From assembly GCF_022458985.1 (NCBI RefSeq), contig NC_061770.1, positions 1,613,001-1,677,000 of the forward strand: a stretch of 64,000 nt of DNA, in the 5' to 3' direction. Below are positions 30,001 to 43,100 of the stretch, piece after piece (positions within the stretch are counted from its first letter, which is position 1; each line of letters starts with the position of its first letter). The position numbers and the translations under genes are program-made. The DNA comes from Mugil cephalus (Eukaryota > Chordata > Actinopteri > Mugiliformes > Mugilidae). The notes under the pieces were generated by a model. That model had not been told where the DNA came from, searched no databases, and saw only the letters and a list, made by a program, of their open reading frames with translations.

Positions 30001-33000
30001 CAGTGTTCATTATCATTACATAGCTTTGAAAATGTCCCACCATGACTTCTCTTACACCTTTCATTTCAAAGGGAGTCCGGTGAGGTGTCAGAAGTTGACC
30101 AGTTTCATGTCTTCTTTTAGATGACCCCAAGGTTGACACACTGTTAAATCATTTATACGACAAGTTCTCAGTGTGTGGTCCTGCACAGGGGCTCTTGACA
30201 TGTCCACAGCAAAACAAAAACATATGGTAGCAAAACAACAGTTCGGGTAATGCCTATGTATGTCTATGGGGTAATGTAGTAGGCTACCATGGCGGCGCTG
30301 GAACCACACTGCTCTGATCAAGGACTTGTTCAACAGTATAGTGTGTTTTATAGACACCAGCTGCTGAAAATTAAGTTTCAAAACACAATTGTGGCACAAT
30401 CTCACCTGTCAATCATCTCAGGTTGCTCCTTATTTTGCAGTAAGACTTACACTCACCGTCGTCTGAAGTTCCTCATGTCCAAGTTCAATGTGCATGAGAT
30501 GTTGAACGAGATGGAGGAGATGAAGGAGCTGAAGCTGAACCCTCACAGGGATTTCTACAACTGCAGGAAGGTAGCCATGAGCTATGCATTGTGCAAGGAC
30601 ACAGCAAAGTTGTTTGCCTTGAAACATAAGCTAAACAAAAATATGCTAATATGGAATCAACTTTAAGACTAAGCTTCTTGCCAGTTGAATTTAGATGATA
30701 ACTAAGGCCTCTCTACTATTCCTTGTGGACAAATCTTAAAATCTTTGCACTGACTTCTAGTTAGCAGAGTTATCGCATCATCATATTTATTCTGAATATG
30801 TTTAAATAATGTTCTATATATTAGTATTTTAGACCTTAAATTTCCTCCTTACCTTTTCTGCAGCTTTCCTCCAACTGAAATACTGTTCATGATGTCTTTA
30901 GCTCCCTCTTGTGACCACTCCCTGTTATTACACAGTCTAAATCCAGAATTTCAGTGATCCACTCCACTGTCCAATTTCTTTGCCATTTTAGGTCGACACC
31001 CACATCCATGCTGCCGCCTGCATGAACCAGAAGCACCTGCTACGCTTCATCAAAAAGTCTTACCGTGTGGATGCTGACCGCATTGTGCACAAACTGAAGG
31101 GAAAGGAGGTCACCATGAAGGAACTCTTTGAGTCCCTGAAGCTGCATCCCTACGACCTCACTGTAGATTCTCTGGATGTGCACGCCGTACGTCTCTTGAG
31201 TGAAAATGATTATTGGTCTTAGATGTGAAATGGGTCTCTAATGGTCAGGGAAAAAAGAAACATCTAAAGAGTGGATGCAAAGTTGCAGACTTGCATTTTT
31301 TAGGACTTGTTTAATCAAAAATTTCTTTCTGTGTTGTGTCTCTGAAGGGTAGACAAACCTTCCAGCGTTTTGATAAGTTCAACGCCAAGTACAACCCTGT
31401 AGGAGCTAGTGAGCTGCGTGATCTGTACCTGAAGACAGAGAACCACATCAATGGAGAGTACTTTGCCACCATCATCAAGGTTGGTTTTTATACAATAAGA
31501 TACTGTAGACATGCAACATCCTAAATGGGAAGACAGATGATGCACAGAATGACAGAATGACCATGATTCCACCAACTGAAGATCAATACTACTGTAACTT
31601 GGTATGATATCAACTTTGATTCATTCACACAGAAAAAAAAGATCGCTCACTAAGCTCTGAGTGATCTGTGCCTGATTTGATCTTTGTGCAAACCAGGAAG
31701 TAGCCACTGACCTGGAGGACGCCAAGTACCAGTATGCTGAGCCTCGTCTGTCCATCTATGGTTGCAACCCCAATGAGTGGACCAAGCTTTCTGGTTGGTT
31801 TGTCAAGCACAAAGTCTTCTGCCCAAACCTTAAATGGATGATTCAAATACCCAGGATTTAGTAAGTGTCTCATTCTTTTTTTTTTTTTAATGCAATTTAA
31901 GCACAAAGCTAGACAGAGATCAATTTATCTTGTGGATGCTACAGCTTCGCTCTTGACTATATTATGGTATTAAAGGAAATTTCCAAAGATTTTATCAATT
32001 GCTCTCCCCTAAGCCTGAAATGTATCAAAAGGTTTATACAGTATAAAGTCATTATATAAGCCCTTTGAGTCATTATATAAGTTTCAAAAGACTGATACAA
32101 TTGCCATAATTAAATCATTTGTTTTGTCCCTTATCTTTTATAGTGACATCTTCAGAGGCAGGGATTTTGTGCCCCACTTTGGTAAGTATTTGGAGAACAT
32201 TTTCCTTCCCGTGTTCCAAGCCACCATTGACCCACAGTCCAACCCTGAGCTCAGCATCTTCCTCAAGCATGTGAGTCGAATTTCAAACGCACAAAAAAAA
32301 TAACCTAACCATGGCAGAGAACTGTTTTCCAAGCCAGGAATTAGGGAGAAAAATATGGGAAAGATAACAAAACAGATGGTAGTACAGAAGTACTACAACT
32401 TAAAACTAGTGTCACAAGTAAAGATCCTATATTTCAAAGTATTCATAAGAAAAAATGTGTATAAGAGTATTCAGTGCACACCAAAATAAGCTTTCTAAAT
32501 GTTCTGTCTATTACTAAATGTTCTATTATTCTTTTATTACATATAATAATATGAGATTATTGCAGATGCTACCGTATAACTATTCTCTGTGTTTTATATC
32601 AGCTGTTATCTATGCGACCACACATCTACATGACAAATGAATAGAAGATCACACTTCTGACATTAGTTTCGGGCAGAAATGTTCCTATTAGTTGTAATAT
32701 TGTCTTACACTTTCATCCAGAGGAAAGTTAAAGCCCTGTGTTTTTCACTCCTGTTGTGTAGGTGACGGGCTTTGACAGCGTGGATGATGAATCCAAACAC
32801 AGTGGTCACATGTTCTCCACTAAGAGCCCCAAGCCTGAAGAGTGGGACATTGTCAAGAACCCCTCTTACACCTACTACATTTATTATATGTATGCCAACA
32901 TTGCTGTCCTCAACCAGCTCCGCAGGTGGGTAATGATGTTACTTTACACGTATTCATGTTGGATTCCTGGAATTCAAGCCAGGAATCCAACATGAATATG

Positions 33001-35589
33001 TGTAAAGTAACATCACCATATAATGACTCTTTGACATCTTGCTATGGTTTCTTATCTCATTTCTCATCTCCTTTCTGTGCTATAATTCTTGTTTGATATC
33101 CATTCTCCAGACAGAGAGGGATGAACACTTTCATGTTCAGGCCTCACTGTGGTGAGGCCGGTGCCATCACCCACTTGCTGGCTGCCTTCATGACTGCTGA
33201 CAACATCTCTCACGGCCTCAACCTCAAGAAGGTCGGTTCTGAACATGGTTTATTTTATTTCAATGAATATGCAATTGAAAACAAATAATGATAGTATGTA
33301 TAAATCTAAAAGGGACACATAGGATTTCCTGTGTATGTGAATTTCCTAGATGATAGGAAAATGTGTCCTTGGCTTTGCACGGAAAAATCCATGTTGTGTA
33401 AGGCATGTATAGTTTTTCTTGGTATAATCAAGGAAATGTGCTTTCCCATTCTCAAAGAGGTGACATTGACTGAATCTAACCCTCTAATATTTATCCATCA
33501 ATCCTTCCCAACCAGAGCCCTGTGCTGCAGTACCTGTACTTCCTGACCCAGATCCCAATTGCCATGTCTCCTCTCAGCAACAACAGCCTGTTCTTGGAAT
33601 ACGCCAAGAACCCCCTGCTTGAGTTCCACAAGAAAGGCCTGGTGGTGTCTTTGTCCACCGACGATCCCATGCAGTTCCACTACACCAAGGTCTGAACGCA
33701 TGAAAGAAGGTCTTTGAGGATAGTGTGGACAATGGTGCATGCTGCGCTGTTGTATAAATGAGTGAATTACATTTTACTGAAGTCAGAAAAATGTCCTATA
33801 GTATTTATGCACAAGCCACAATATAACAATGGTAGAATACAATATACATTAAATGAACATGCATTGTAAACACATTACATAGGGAACGCAGAGTCAAAAA
33901 GTCAGGCGTTCAGTCACTCTAACTTGAGGTGATCATCTAATCACAGTGGATGTCTTGGCTTGTTCACAGGAACCCCTGATGGAAGAATATGCCATTGCAG
34001 CCCAGGTCTTCAAGCTCAGTACTTGTGACATGTGTGAGATCTCCAGGAATAGCGTCCTGCAGAGCAGCTTGTCCCATGAGGTAACATGCATGAACAGTAA
34101 ATGATGTGGGGTCTCTGGTTTGAAAAGCTTTGTGGCGAATCACACTCTGAGTGAGTTGATATGACACATGCATGGTCTCAGTGAAGAGTATCACATACCA
34201 GTCCCTTCTGATTTGACCGCGCAATACATTACAGTCACACTGCACATGAAGTGTGACATTTCCACCCAACTAGACTTGCAGCTTTAGTCAATCTATAGAT
34301 CCTTATCAACTGAGTGCAATGATTTATTATTCTGTGGAATTTTTTAATAATAACAATGATTTTTCATTAATAGTTTCCCTATCTGGATCATTGGTGTGTA
34401 ATATACTGCAACATTCACATACTGAGAAAATTCCAATAGTTTAGAAGAGAGACATGATTGATGAATATTCAGCAAATCCATATTCCCAAATTGTGTATGA
34501 GGGTGTCCACTAGAGGGCCACATTTCTGACACTGATCTGTCATTTTGTCTCTACTATAATGTATTCCTGTCATTCATTTGCACTGTAAGAGTATTTTTCA
34601 TTGCTGGTTATTTTATTTAAACAATGTAAATATTCCTGACATTTATTTATTTATTTATTTATTTTCTTCTATTTCTTAGATTTTTTTTTATTATTCCTGC
34701 TGAATGAGTCAGCAACTGGCTGCTAGGTAACTGCAGGACTGTTTAGGGGCCCCTATTGACTTAAACTGATTTACAATCACTTTTTTTTCCTCCCTTTCTT
34801 GTGGTTGCATTTTCATAATTTCATTTTTTTTTTTATTCCCACAAACTGGTTTCTGTGTGCAACAGAAACCTAGAAAAGCTCAAAAGGATAAAACACAAAA
34901 GGTCAAAATAAAAAATATAAATATCATTATTTTCATACAGGAAGGTCAAAATGAACCCCTGATGGATTGAGGGAGAAGTCATTCTGATGATTATTAGTAA
35001 AACATTCGTCCCATTTTTTTAAATGATTTTTTTAAAACTTTATTTTTGAAGTCAAGTTTCTCTGCTTTGAAGTTTTTAACACACAAAATTTCAAATAGTT
35101 TATATTTATCCTCTCTGAAAATAGAGCACCAAATATGATTAATTAATATAATTATATATTAATATATCTCCCCCATTTCTCATTTGTGTTGTTATAACAC
35201 TTTAGAACATATGTGATGTGTTATGATGTACATTGTGTGCAAGGAGTCATCACTCCTCTTGACGGTATGAAACAATTTTCTCTGTAATCTGTGAGTTTCA
35301 TTAGATCCACCCAGATTCTGACCTCACACTGTACGGACTGCGCTTTAGTCAAAGAGATTATCAATCATGTTCCACATACAGCTGAGTGTACCCTTACACT
35401 AAAATATGCTTTTGGTTCTCTTCCGTGTTGCAGGAAAAGGACCACTTCCTCGGTAAGGATTACCTGAAAGAGGGTCCAGAGGGCAACGACATCCGTAAGA
35501 CCAATGTGGCCCAGATCCGTATGGCGTATCGCTACGAGACCCTGATCTATGAGCTCAACCTAATCAAAGAAGGCTTGAAATCTGAGTAA
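24009..35589 (+). CDS. ampd1: AMPD1, AMP deaminase 1 (muscle), 15 coding exons, 731 aa
   Basis: Cytosolic enzyme deaminating AMP to IMP plus ammonia in the purine nucleotide cycle; muscle isoform (family knowledge). Exons: 24009-24030, 26941-27106, 27353-27500, 29518-29683, 29768-29987, 30441-30570, 30992-31186, 31348-31479, 31697-31860, 32144-32270, 32762-32925, 33111-33231, 33516-33689, 33970-34080 and 35434-35589. All phases agree; total 2196 nt. Start [20 protein letters not shown]. Zinc-site HxH at 288-290 (DTHIH), His557 (FRPHCGEAG) and the family signature SLSTDDP at 630-636 are intact. The N-terminal regulatory part is short and isoform-1-like; the C-terminus [19 protein letters not shown] matches vertebrate AMPD1. 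Poly(A) signal AATAAA at 35888. The first coding exon has only 22 coding bases. Confidence 0.96.
27596..28774 (+). mobile_element. Tc1/mariner element (DD34E), defective, inside ampd1 intron 3
   Basis: Terminal inverted repeats share ACTTTATTAGGTACACC (5' copy 27607 onward; 3' copy inverted near 28746-28762). The element starts CACT and ends AGTG, flanked by TA on each side (27594-27595, 28775-28776), the Tc1/mariner target duplication. About 1179 bp, inserted in a short run of 'tatatacactc' repeats. It is in the same orientation as ampd1, so its 3' end lies within the intron 27501-29517. Confidence 0.9.
27737..28742 (+). pseudogene. Tc1-like transposase, inactivated
   Basis: Start region [15 protein letters not shown] runs into a one-base frameshift near 27780. 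The helix-turn-helix part ([19 protein letters not shown]) is in the other frame and ends at a stop at 27973-27975. The catalytic part resumes at 28059-28742 with WSDQS (first Asp), QQDNAPCH (second Asp) and NPIEHLW (Glu); 34 residues separate the second Asp and Glu (DD34E). The region after WSD looks shortened relative to typical Tc1 transposases. Non-functional as it stands. Confidence 0.88.
32934..33015 (+). repeat. 37-bp near-perfect inverted repeat (hairpin) in an ampd1 intron
   Basis: Left arm 32934-32970 and right arm 32979-33015 are reverse complements, except one position (G at 32950 opposite T) that would be a G-U wobble in RNA. The loop is 8 nt. It starts 8 bases after the 5' splice site of the 185-nt intron 32926-33110. 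Not explained by any recognised transposon end. Confidence 0.9.
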
Positions 35590-35899
35590 ACACTAAAACA
35601 TCATCTCTACTGTGATGTAATTGGTTACCACATCTGTTTTTCACAGCAACTCTTAAACAAGTGAATCTTAAAGAAACTGACCTTCTGACACACTCATGTT
35701 CTCTCCTGTGGAGGACGAAAGGTTTTGATGATTATCTTCACTGTATATCATCTGCACTTCTTGCCCAATAGACTTGTACGTTGCAGTATGTCTGTTCCAG
35801 TGGGAGGGACGCCATGTGTCAGAATGAAAGGATATAAATGTGAAGCAGCAAGTATCTTTTTGTATTTGTTGCTGTACTGATGCATTTAATAAATGAGTT

Positions 35900-36439
35900 G
35901 GTAGCTTGTTACATTGTGACATTTATGTATTGCTCTTGTTGCCTTCATATTGTGCGTCCTGTGTATTCCTGTACCATGAGTAGTTTAATGATGGATATCC
36001 GACGATAGACATGCAGACATTGTGTAATATCAGCAGAATTAAAATAGAAAAATGTGCATCTGTTATGAAAGATTTCTGAAGTCAGAACTTTACAGGATAG
36101 AGTTTAATCTTGTTGAGCAAGTGAACAGTGAGATCTACTTGAAAGTCATGCCTAAAGAGAACAAATATAGCAGGAAGTTCCTCCAATCGTAATGAATCAA
36201 AACATCACATACAGTTATTTAACGTATGGGTTCACAGGTGTATCTCCAGTATCTATATTTCCCAGTGCACTTGAAGACAACAATATTTATTCGATGACAA
36301 CTGCAGGAGTTGATGTGATCATGGATGTGATGACGTCTTCCCTACTGGGGGATCTTTCTCACAGGAAAAACTGCGTCAAGCTCAACAGAAACACACAGAG
36401 TAAAACCGGGAAAAGAGTGAATAGTATAGTAAATTGCCT

Positions 36440-36476
<37 letters not shown>

Positions 36477-36845
36477 TCGTTACAAAACAATTCACATAAT
36501 ACTGTATGTGAATTGTGTGTGTAGACCTCAGATGGTATAATATTTATTGGATTCAAGCATGTAAAGGATTAATTGGTCACCATTTTAAACAAACATGTAG
36601 CCTACCTGTCTTTAAAATCTGCATGATTTGTAATCGAAACTTGAAAGTGCCCGAAAGAATAAAACGCATAAGGTCAAAATAAAAAATAAAGAAAACTATA
36701 AATATCATTAAGTTCTCCCAGGAAATTCGATTATCCTCTGATAAATATCGCAAAATGTCACGCTCATGCTTATGGGTTTTATTTCGAAAATTGCAACCGG
36801 AAGTCATTTTATTTCTGCCTGACTTCACATTTTAATTGTCCCCAC
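35900..36845. other. Intergenic region ampd1-dennd2c
   Basis: No gene seen. Contains a T30 run at 36441-36470 and a short motif (aggtcaaaataaaaaata... aatatcatta near 36671-36710) that also occurs in the last ampd1 intron near 34900-34929. Confidence 0.6.
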
Positions 36846-37165
36846 ACGGAGGGCGAGGAGTGTTCAGTTTTAGCAACTCTTCTTCAACTCTTTGGACACT
36901 TTCTGTATTGCTGTGATTCTGTGTACTTGAAAGGATAAGTGATACGTGTTTACACCCCATTAAATCCTCTCTTTACTACCCGGCTCCCACTAACGGTGTG
37001 CAGGCTGTTTTTTTCCTAATCAACATTAGTCCGTTAACGTTTTTCGTACGGCAGACCTCTCCAGATACAACGATGGAACCCAGAGGATTTTATCTCAGTT
37101 TTTCATTTTATCGAAAGGAAACTGGGAAATAGCACGAGCGTTACCAATGATTTCAAACTTCTGTG
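36846..37165 (+). other. dennd2c: Probable dennd2c promoter/first non-coding exon
   Basis: A stretch ending in a good donor (CTGTG|GTAAGT after 37165), upstream of the dennd2c ATG with no competing gene. The transcription start is not identifiable by eye. A further leader exon may start at 39962 (acceptor TTCTTTGTAG), and the ATG exon may start near 40126. Confidence 0.4.
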
Positions 37166-39961
37166 GTAAGTAATGAGACATGTTGCTATGAAAGCATCTG
37201 CCCATGTGGTATTTTGTTCTTATATCTATTGCAGATCCGTTGCAGAAGTTAACTTTAGCTAAACTGTTATATTTCATCACTTTTATTGATTAACGTTACC
37301 CAGCGGCTTCCTGTAAGATGTGGAGCTCATCCGTACTCGTGGTTTCTTCTTAAAGAGATAAGTCTACGCCAGACTCTATTAAAATTAGGCAATTTAAGAC
37401 TGAAATTATTTTAATTAAACTGCAGGTACATTTTGATACAAGTATTAATTCTATTTCTATATCTGTAAGTAATTATGTTATATTCGGCGTGCATTCAGTA
37501 AATTAAAACGCCTTTTCTTCATCGTTATAGACATTCAAAGGGTTGTTCCAGTATTGGTCTTCCTGCAGTCAACAACCGTTAAGAGTCTGTGATTTCTTTT
37601 CTATGTACTCGTTGCGAGAACAACAACAGAATGTTGTTTATGTTGTTGTTCATATTTTCTACTTAGACTTCTCTGTTTTTCTCCCAATCTATCTAATTTG
37701 CACACATTAAACTGCATAACCTGCAATAAAACATCTATTTTAGATGACACAGGCCGTTGGACCTCGATGCTAAGGGCTGCTGTATGGAAATTATCTGCAG
37801 GTGTTGCAAAATATAGGAAGAACAGTTGAGTTAATGCATGACAGACTGCACGTTAGGTCATCTTTGGTGCAATGCATGCATTGTATCCTCAAAATCAGTC
37901 TGAAATTTCTGACAGATTTTTTGGACCCATCTTCTGCTGAGGGATGTTAACAAACATCTACAGGCTACTCTGATCGGGGGACCTTGTTATGTTAAAGTGG
38001 TCCATCCCACATTTACTGGAGCTGAGCCTGCCGGATGCACAGAAACTGTTGTGGCTGCTGGTGATCATTCATTTTAACACGCTTAATCTTGGTTAATCCT
38101 GACGTGTAACAAACCTGCATTTTTCTTTTATTTAAACGTTAACTGTCACTGTTGACGACAAACCACGGCCGTTACAATACCTCACCCACTACATGTTCTG
38201 TCACGCCGCAGATCTCTTCTGAGGGCGTGTTGTGGTGGTTTTGAAGGTGCAATTAGGCTTAATTTAGTTGCCTAGTGATGACGGGGTGCTTCAGCTTCAC
38301 ATGTCCCCCTTGTCTGGTTTCTGCGTGGATGACTCAGTGAGTTTCACTAAAAAAAAATAAATACCTGTGCAGGGCAGATGCCTCTCTTCCCAGCTGAGTG
38401 GCGGCCTCATAAAGGCCGATGAATGAAGTTCATTTTGCCCTCTGGCTTTGTTACTTAATATACCAGCAGTTTGCTTCTCTGGCAACAACAACTTTTGATT
38501 TGAACCGCATGCAATATAAAAGGGACACCTGGTACTTTTTAGATGTGTTTGCAAAAGTAACCGTAACTATCCAGTGGCTGATATATTTCTGGATTTATCG
38601 TATTTCAAAATTTGATTACCATCACAAGGTTTGAATATAGCTGATCTAAACATAGCTCAAATCAGCGGTTGCAATGGGGTGAAAAACTCTCCGCACCATA
38701 ATTATGGACAGTTTGCTGATCCTTCTTCCTGCAGCTCAGGAAACGCAACTCATGCCTTCCTGTGCACCATACCGCACGCAGACAAATAATGCAAGTGGGT
38801 CAGTTCGGGAGTCGCATTGTCATTGCTGGGTCTGGCAGGAGATGGAACAGCATTCCAGAGCAAACGTACATTTTGATTTAGGTCAAACCAAAACAAAGGC
38901 GTCACTTGCAAGAGTGACTGACCGACTGTCTCTAGTTAAATCTATTCCCACCGCCCTCCACTCTTGTACAGGTCTGCAGGAATGCTGCTCGTAGTTATTA
39001 TGATTATGAAGTATGCGGTGGAATTTTACCATGATCCTCTCAGCCTCTGTCCTAATGTGCAACGTGTCCCAGTGGTTTGGTTCCAGCAAGCTGTTGTTGT
39101 ACAACAGTATAAAGTAACACTGATGTGTTCTCAGGCAATATGAGTCAGGGTGGAGGCAGTGTTTATATGCGATCTGTTACTGTTTCAGTATTCTAGATCA
39201 GATGTACCAGTATCTTACTTCATAGTTTTATATCATACATATACCAGAGTCCTTGGTTAATCAAACTCTGTAGTCTCTTTCTTCTCATGTGCAGATAAAT
39301 AACTCTGAAGCGCTGTAGAGCGCCTCTTGCACAGAGTACATAGGTGTGGTTAAAATGTTTTCCATTATCAACTGACTCTTTATGTATTCCTTGAGTTACT
39401 TGTGTTGTCTAGCCTGTAAATAATAATAATAATAATTATTCCTTTATTGATCCCTCATGGGGAAATTCCTTCTCTGCATTCGACCCATCCATTCGTTCAC
39501 ACAGTAGTATGTCTTTGAAATCACTTAAATGCCCCCCAGGCAGTATAGCAAAAGGATTCAATTAGATCCGTAGCTTTGCTGTATCACTGGCATTTTGTAT
39601 TTGGCCAGCTACCGGGTTTAAGATGACAGCGACATAGAATTCCCCTGGGGCTAGACGAGAGTGGGAGCAGCTCAAAACACAGGCACAGAGCAGCAGAAGA
39701 CTGTTGTAAACTTGTTCCTGTCACTGTCTTCCTTTACTCTTACTAGGTTTATTTTTGGAAACCAAAAAGTAGACAGGAGCTTGCCCTTCCTGACCTTCTC
39801 TCTGTCTCTGCCTACACCTTGTACACAACTTGGGATGTGTTCCGTTTCAAAAGGAACTGTTCCTTCTTGTTCTCCCTCACTATCCCCTTGACCCTGCAGT
39901 GTGCTGTCTGGACTTGTTTTTAAGTGCAGTGAAGAGTAATTTCACCCTTGTCTTCTTTGTA
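37166..39961 (+). other. Putative dennd2c intron 1
   Basis: About 2.8 kb with no coding exon I can support. It includes the LINE-tail-like segment at 39419-39510. Short open frames here have no recognisable domains. Confidence 0.45.
39419..39510 (+). repeat. LINE-tail-like dispersed repeat
   Basis: A TAA-type simple repeat followed by 'cctttattgatccctcatgg', 'ggaaattcc' and 'gcattcgacccatcc', a pattern I recognise as common in teleost retroposon 3' ends. Confidence 0.6.
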
Positions 39962-40189
39962 GGTTGTTTACAAAATGAGTGGGAGAAATGGGACTCTACT
40001 AGCACAAGAAGGCCCGTGAAGAGATAAAGGAAGCAACCGTAAACCTTGTGGCGCCCTTGCTTCAGATGGTCATTTGTGGATTAATTAATACCTGAATCTG
40101 TGGATTTTTGCTTTCATCTTTGCAAGGAAGTCCGTGATGCATTCCGTTATGGAGAACTGAGGGTTGGCTGAAACTTGCCCCCTCTCATC

Positions 40190-43100
40190 ATGCTGGCTCT
40201 GAGACTGGAGCAGGGCAGGCGGGGGGCTGGTGAGGTTGACCGTTTGCAGAAAGAGGCCACCTCTGCCTGGCAGGAGCGGCAGCCTGGGAGGCCACCTTCT
40301 CTTGGCAACATCAGGGAGAAGATCTCCCAGTGGGAAGGTCGTAGTCAACAGGGCAACAACCAGGATGCTGGAGTGAGAGCGCACCCTCCGTGTGTATTCC
40401 GAACTCTGTCTGGAGACCTCCTGGACAACAGATGTTTCAACGAGGTTTCAAGAGGAGGGCTACAGGCAAAATCCAGCCTCTCCAAAGCAAAGAACTTTGG
40501 GTTAGATTTTCGGGAATCCCCAGCACAAATCGGGCACAGCGTGGTTGGTAGGAAGTCAGAACCTCTGCAGAAATCTGCCACTGAATTTTCAACCACATCA
40601 CCGGGAAAACCTTCCAAAACTGAGGCAAATGCCGTAATCTCTGCAGTGAAACAAAACATTACTGCCAATGGTGAAAAAATGGGACGCATCTTGGATATTG
40701 AATCAGTCTCTAAATCTCTACCTCTCTCAACGGATGACCAAGAAGACAACATGCCCGCTGGAAACTTCTACACTTCACGGGGTTTCTGGCGAAAGCTTGA
40801 GGGAGACCGACTGCTCTGGGAAAAAGGCAGGGATTCTTCAGGTGAACCTCAACCCCCTCCCAAACCTCAGCGAACATTCCAGTATCGGGGAGCCAACAAC
40901 AACAACAGCACGGGGCACACAGTGCAGTGGGACAGTAGATCGCCTCATAACAACCACTCCAACGTGAGGAACAGGAGGGTAGCTCAGCCTCCTAACTTCC
41001 CACCTCCTCCGTGTCCAGTTACAAAAGCTGAAGGACTTTCAAGGCATAAAAAGAACAGGTGAGGCAATGCTTTAAAAGAAAGAAAGAAATAATAAATAAA
41101 TAAAACCACTGCAGTCGAATATAGCAGCAAATGAGATTGCACTGCAGCGCTAAACCAAATAATTCCAAGAAATGTTAAATGGTTTATTTGGCTCACATTA
41201 AAAAATAAATTACATTTAAAATGTGCAGTTTTATTTTAGGATGTTGGTTATATTGTAAACAGAAGTGTTTCTGTTATTTTGTCCACCCCAATTTTTATAA
41301 ATGTGTTGAGCAGAATAATAGAAACATTTAAATTCTTGTAAATATTTGCAATATTAGACTCTATTAGTTTAGCTGTCTGTGCCTAAAGAGTGACCTGTAT
41401 ATTGCTGAGTAAAAATGATGCTAACTAAATGTTTGGGATATTAGTGAAATACACATATGCTACTCTATAAGTGGAAACTAAACACACAGGGTATAGTCCG
41501 GACTAATACAAGTTGCTCAAATCTGTTTTAATATACACTTCCCCATTAGTGTGATGGTATCTTTAAAGTGAATCATCAAGAAAATTTTAAGAATGAAGGG
41601 GGAATCCAGCGTTTGCCTGTCTCTTAGTTCCTTCTTTTAAGTTGCCTTTACTGTCTTATTCAGTACTGTGAAACAGCCTTTTAAAACTGCTTATTGTGGC
41701 TGAGTGTTGTCTTGACACGTTAAATTGAATTGACGTATCAATAATTTGGTATCTTGACAGACTTGCTGTCCTGTCACACATATTTGCACATGACTCCTTG
41801 TTTACCTGCTCTAGAGGAAGACATTAGCTGTCATTCACTCTTGTTCATTATGAAATACCTCATCCTGGCAAGGTGTTGCATCATACTTAACCTGAATTTT
41901 GTAGTAGTTTTTGCTTCTTTGCTGAGCTGTACCCACTGTTTCTGTACTCATGTCCTGTGTAGAGAAGCAACTAAAGCATGTAAAATGAAATTGTCCTCAC
42001 CAAACACCCTCTGTGGCATACTATCAGCCATGTCCTTCCATGACTATTTGTCACTCTACATTTTCACTGTCTTTTGTGGTGGGACATCAGGAGACAATAG
42101 AGCTCGTAGTATGTTGGCTATCTTTAGGACAGCAGCAGCCTTTCTTTACTGCCTTCCCTTCCCTCCCTGTTGCAGGAAGTCCTTTGAGTATGAGGATGCG
42201 GCGCGTCTCACAGTGCAGCGAGGCACGCTGGGAGACGAGGCCAGACACTCGGGTATTTACCATGCCTACTCTGATGACAACATTTACGAGGATATCGTGT
42301 GTAAGTTGAGCTGCCCATCAAATATGTTGAAGGAGACATTGGGACACTTTTGATTAGTCTGGCTGTTAATTTAGCTCTGATTTTGTTGCAAAGACATGAA
42401 GTCAGCGTTGTTGTACAGCTCCAATACATCAAATAATATTTAATGTATTGCCATAGCGGTGCCTTTTAAGGAGATTTGAGTGATTAGCTCATAAGGAGCT
42501 GTTTCCTGTTCATGGTTTATTGCAGATGTACGGTTGCTGGGATTAAAAAAATAATGCTAATAATGATGCAGTGTTTAAATTATTCATTATATGTTGCATT
42601 TTCTTTTTAAATGTAGCATGAATTTATGTTTCTCTCCCTGAACTATCCAATTAAAGAAACGTGACTAAGGTGCTGTTCATTCAGGTGATCTCAGGCTTTA
42701 TTAAACACCCTATGTCATCTTTCCCATCACTCTGACTTCCTCCAGTGACCAGCGATAGCCCCTATGAGGATGTCAAGCTGTCTCCCACGTGTCTTCCTAT
42801 TTCAAGGCAACACGTCCCAAAGGTAAAGGAAGTATGTCTCCCATTTAGAGTAGAAGAGTATTTGTCATTGACTTGTCTAACTTGAGATTGTAAGGCAGAA
42901 AGAAGGAAGTCTTTTAGTCTGATACTGTGTGATTATCTAAAACCGAGGGCTAACTTAACATTTCTCATCTTCCAGTTGCCTCCTAAACCCCAAACATTGC
43001 ACGTCTATACGGGCAAAGCAGAAAGGAAGGTATTAACAGCGTCCAAATCTACAACCCTTGCAGATAAACCAGCTGCACCCCGACGCACAAGCATACAAAA

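Noticed and set aside
34952-34965. 14-base match 'gaacccctgatgga' between an ampd1 intron and the start of the ampd1 exon at 33970
   Set aside because: No similarity beyond 14 bases on either side; no evidence for exon duplication.
38704-38994. Overlapping open frames on both strands in dennd2c intron 1
   Set aside because: No recognisable motifs and no splice partners; consistent with chance.
41754-42353. 199-codon open frame before and through dennd2c exon 2
   Set aside because: It is intron sequence running in frame into the real exon 42176-42300; the upstream part has no family resemblance and a clear acceptor interrupts it.
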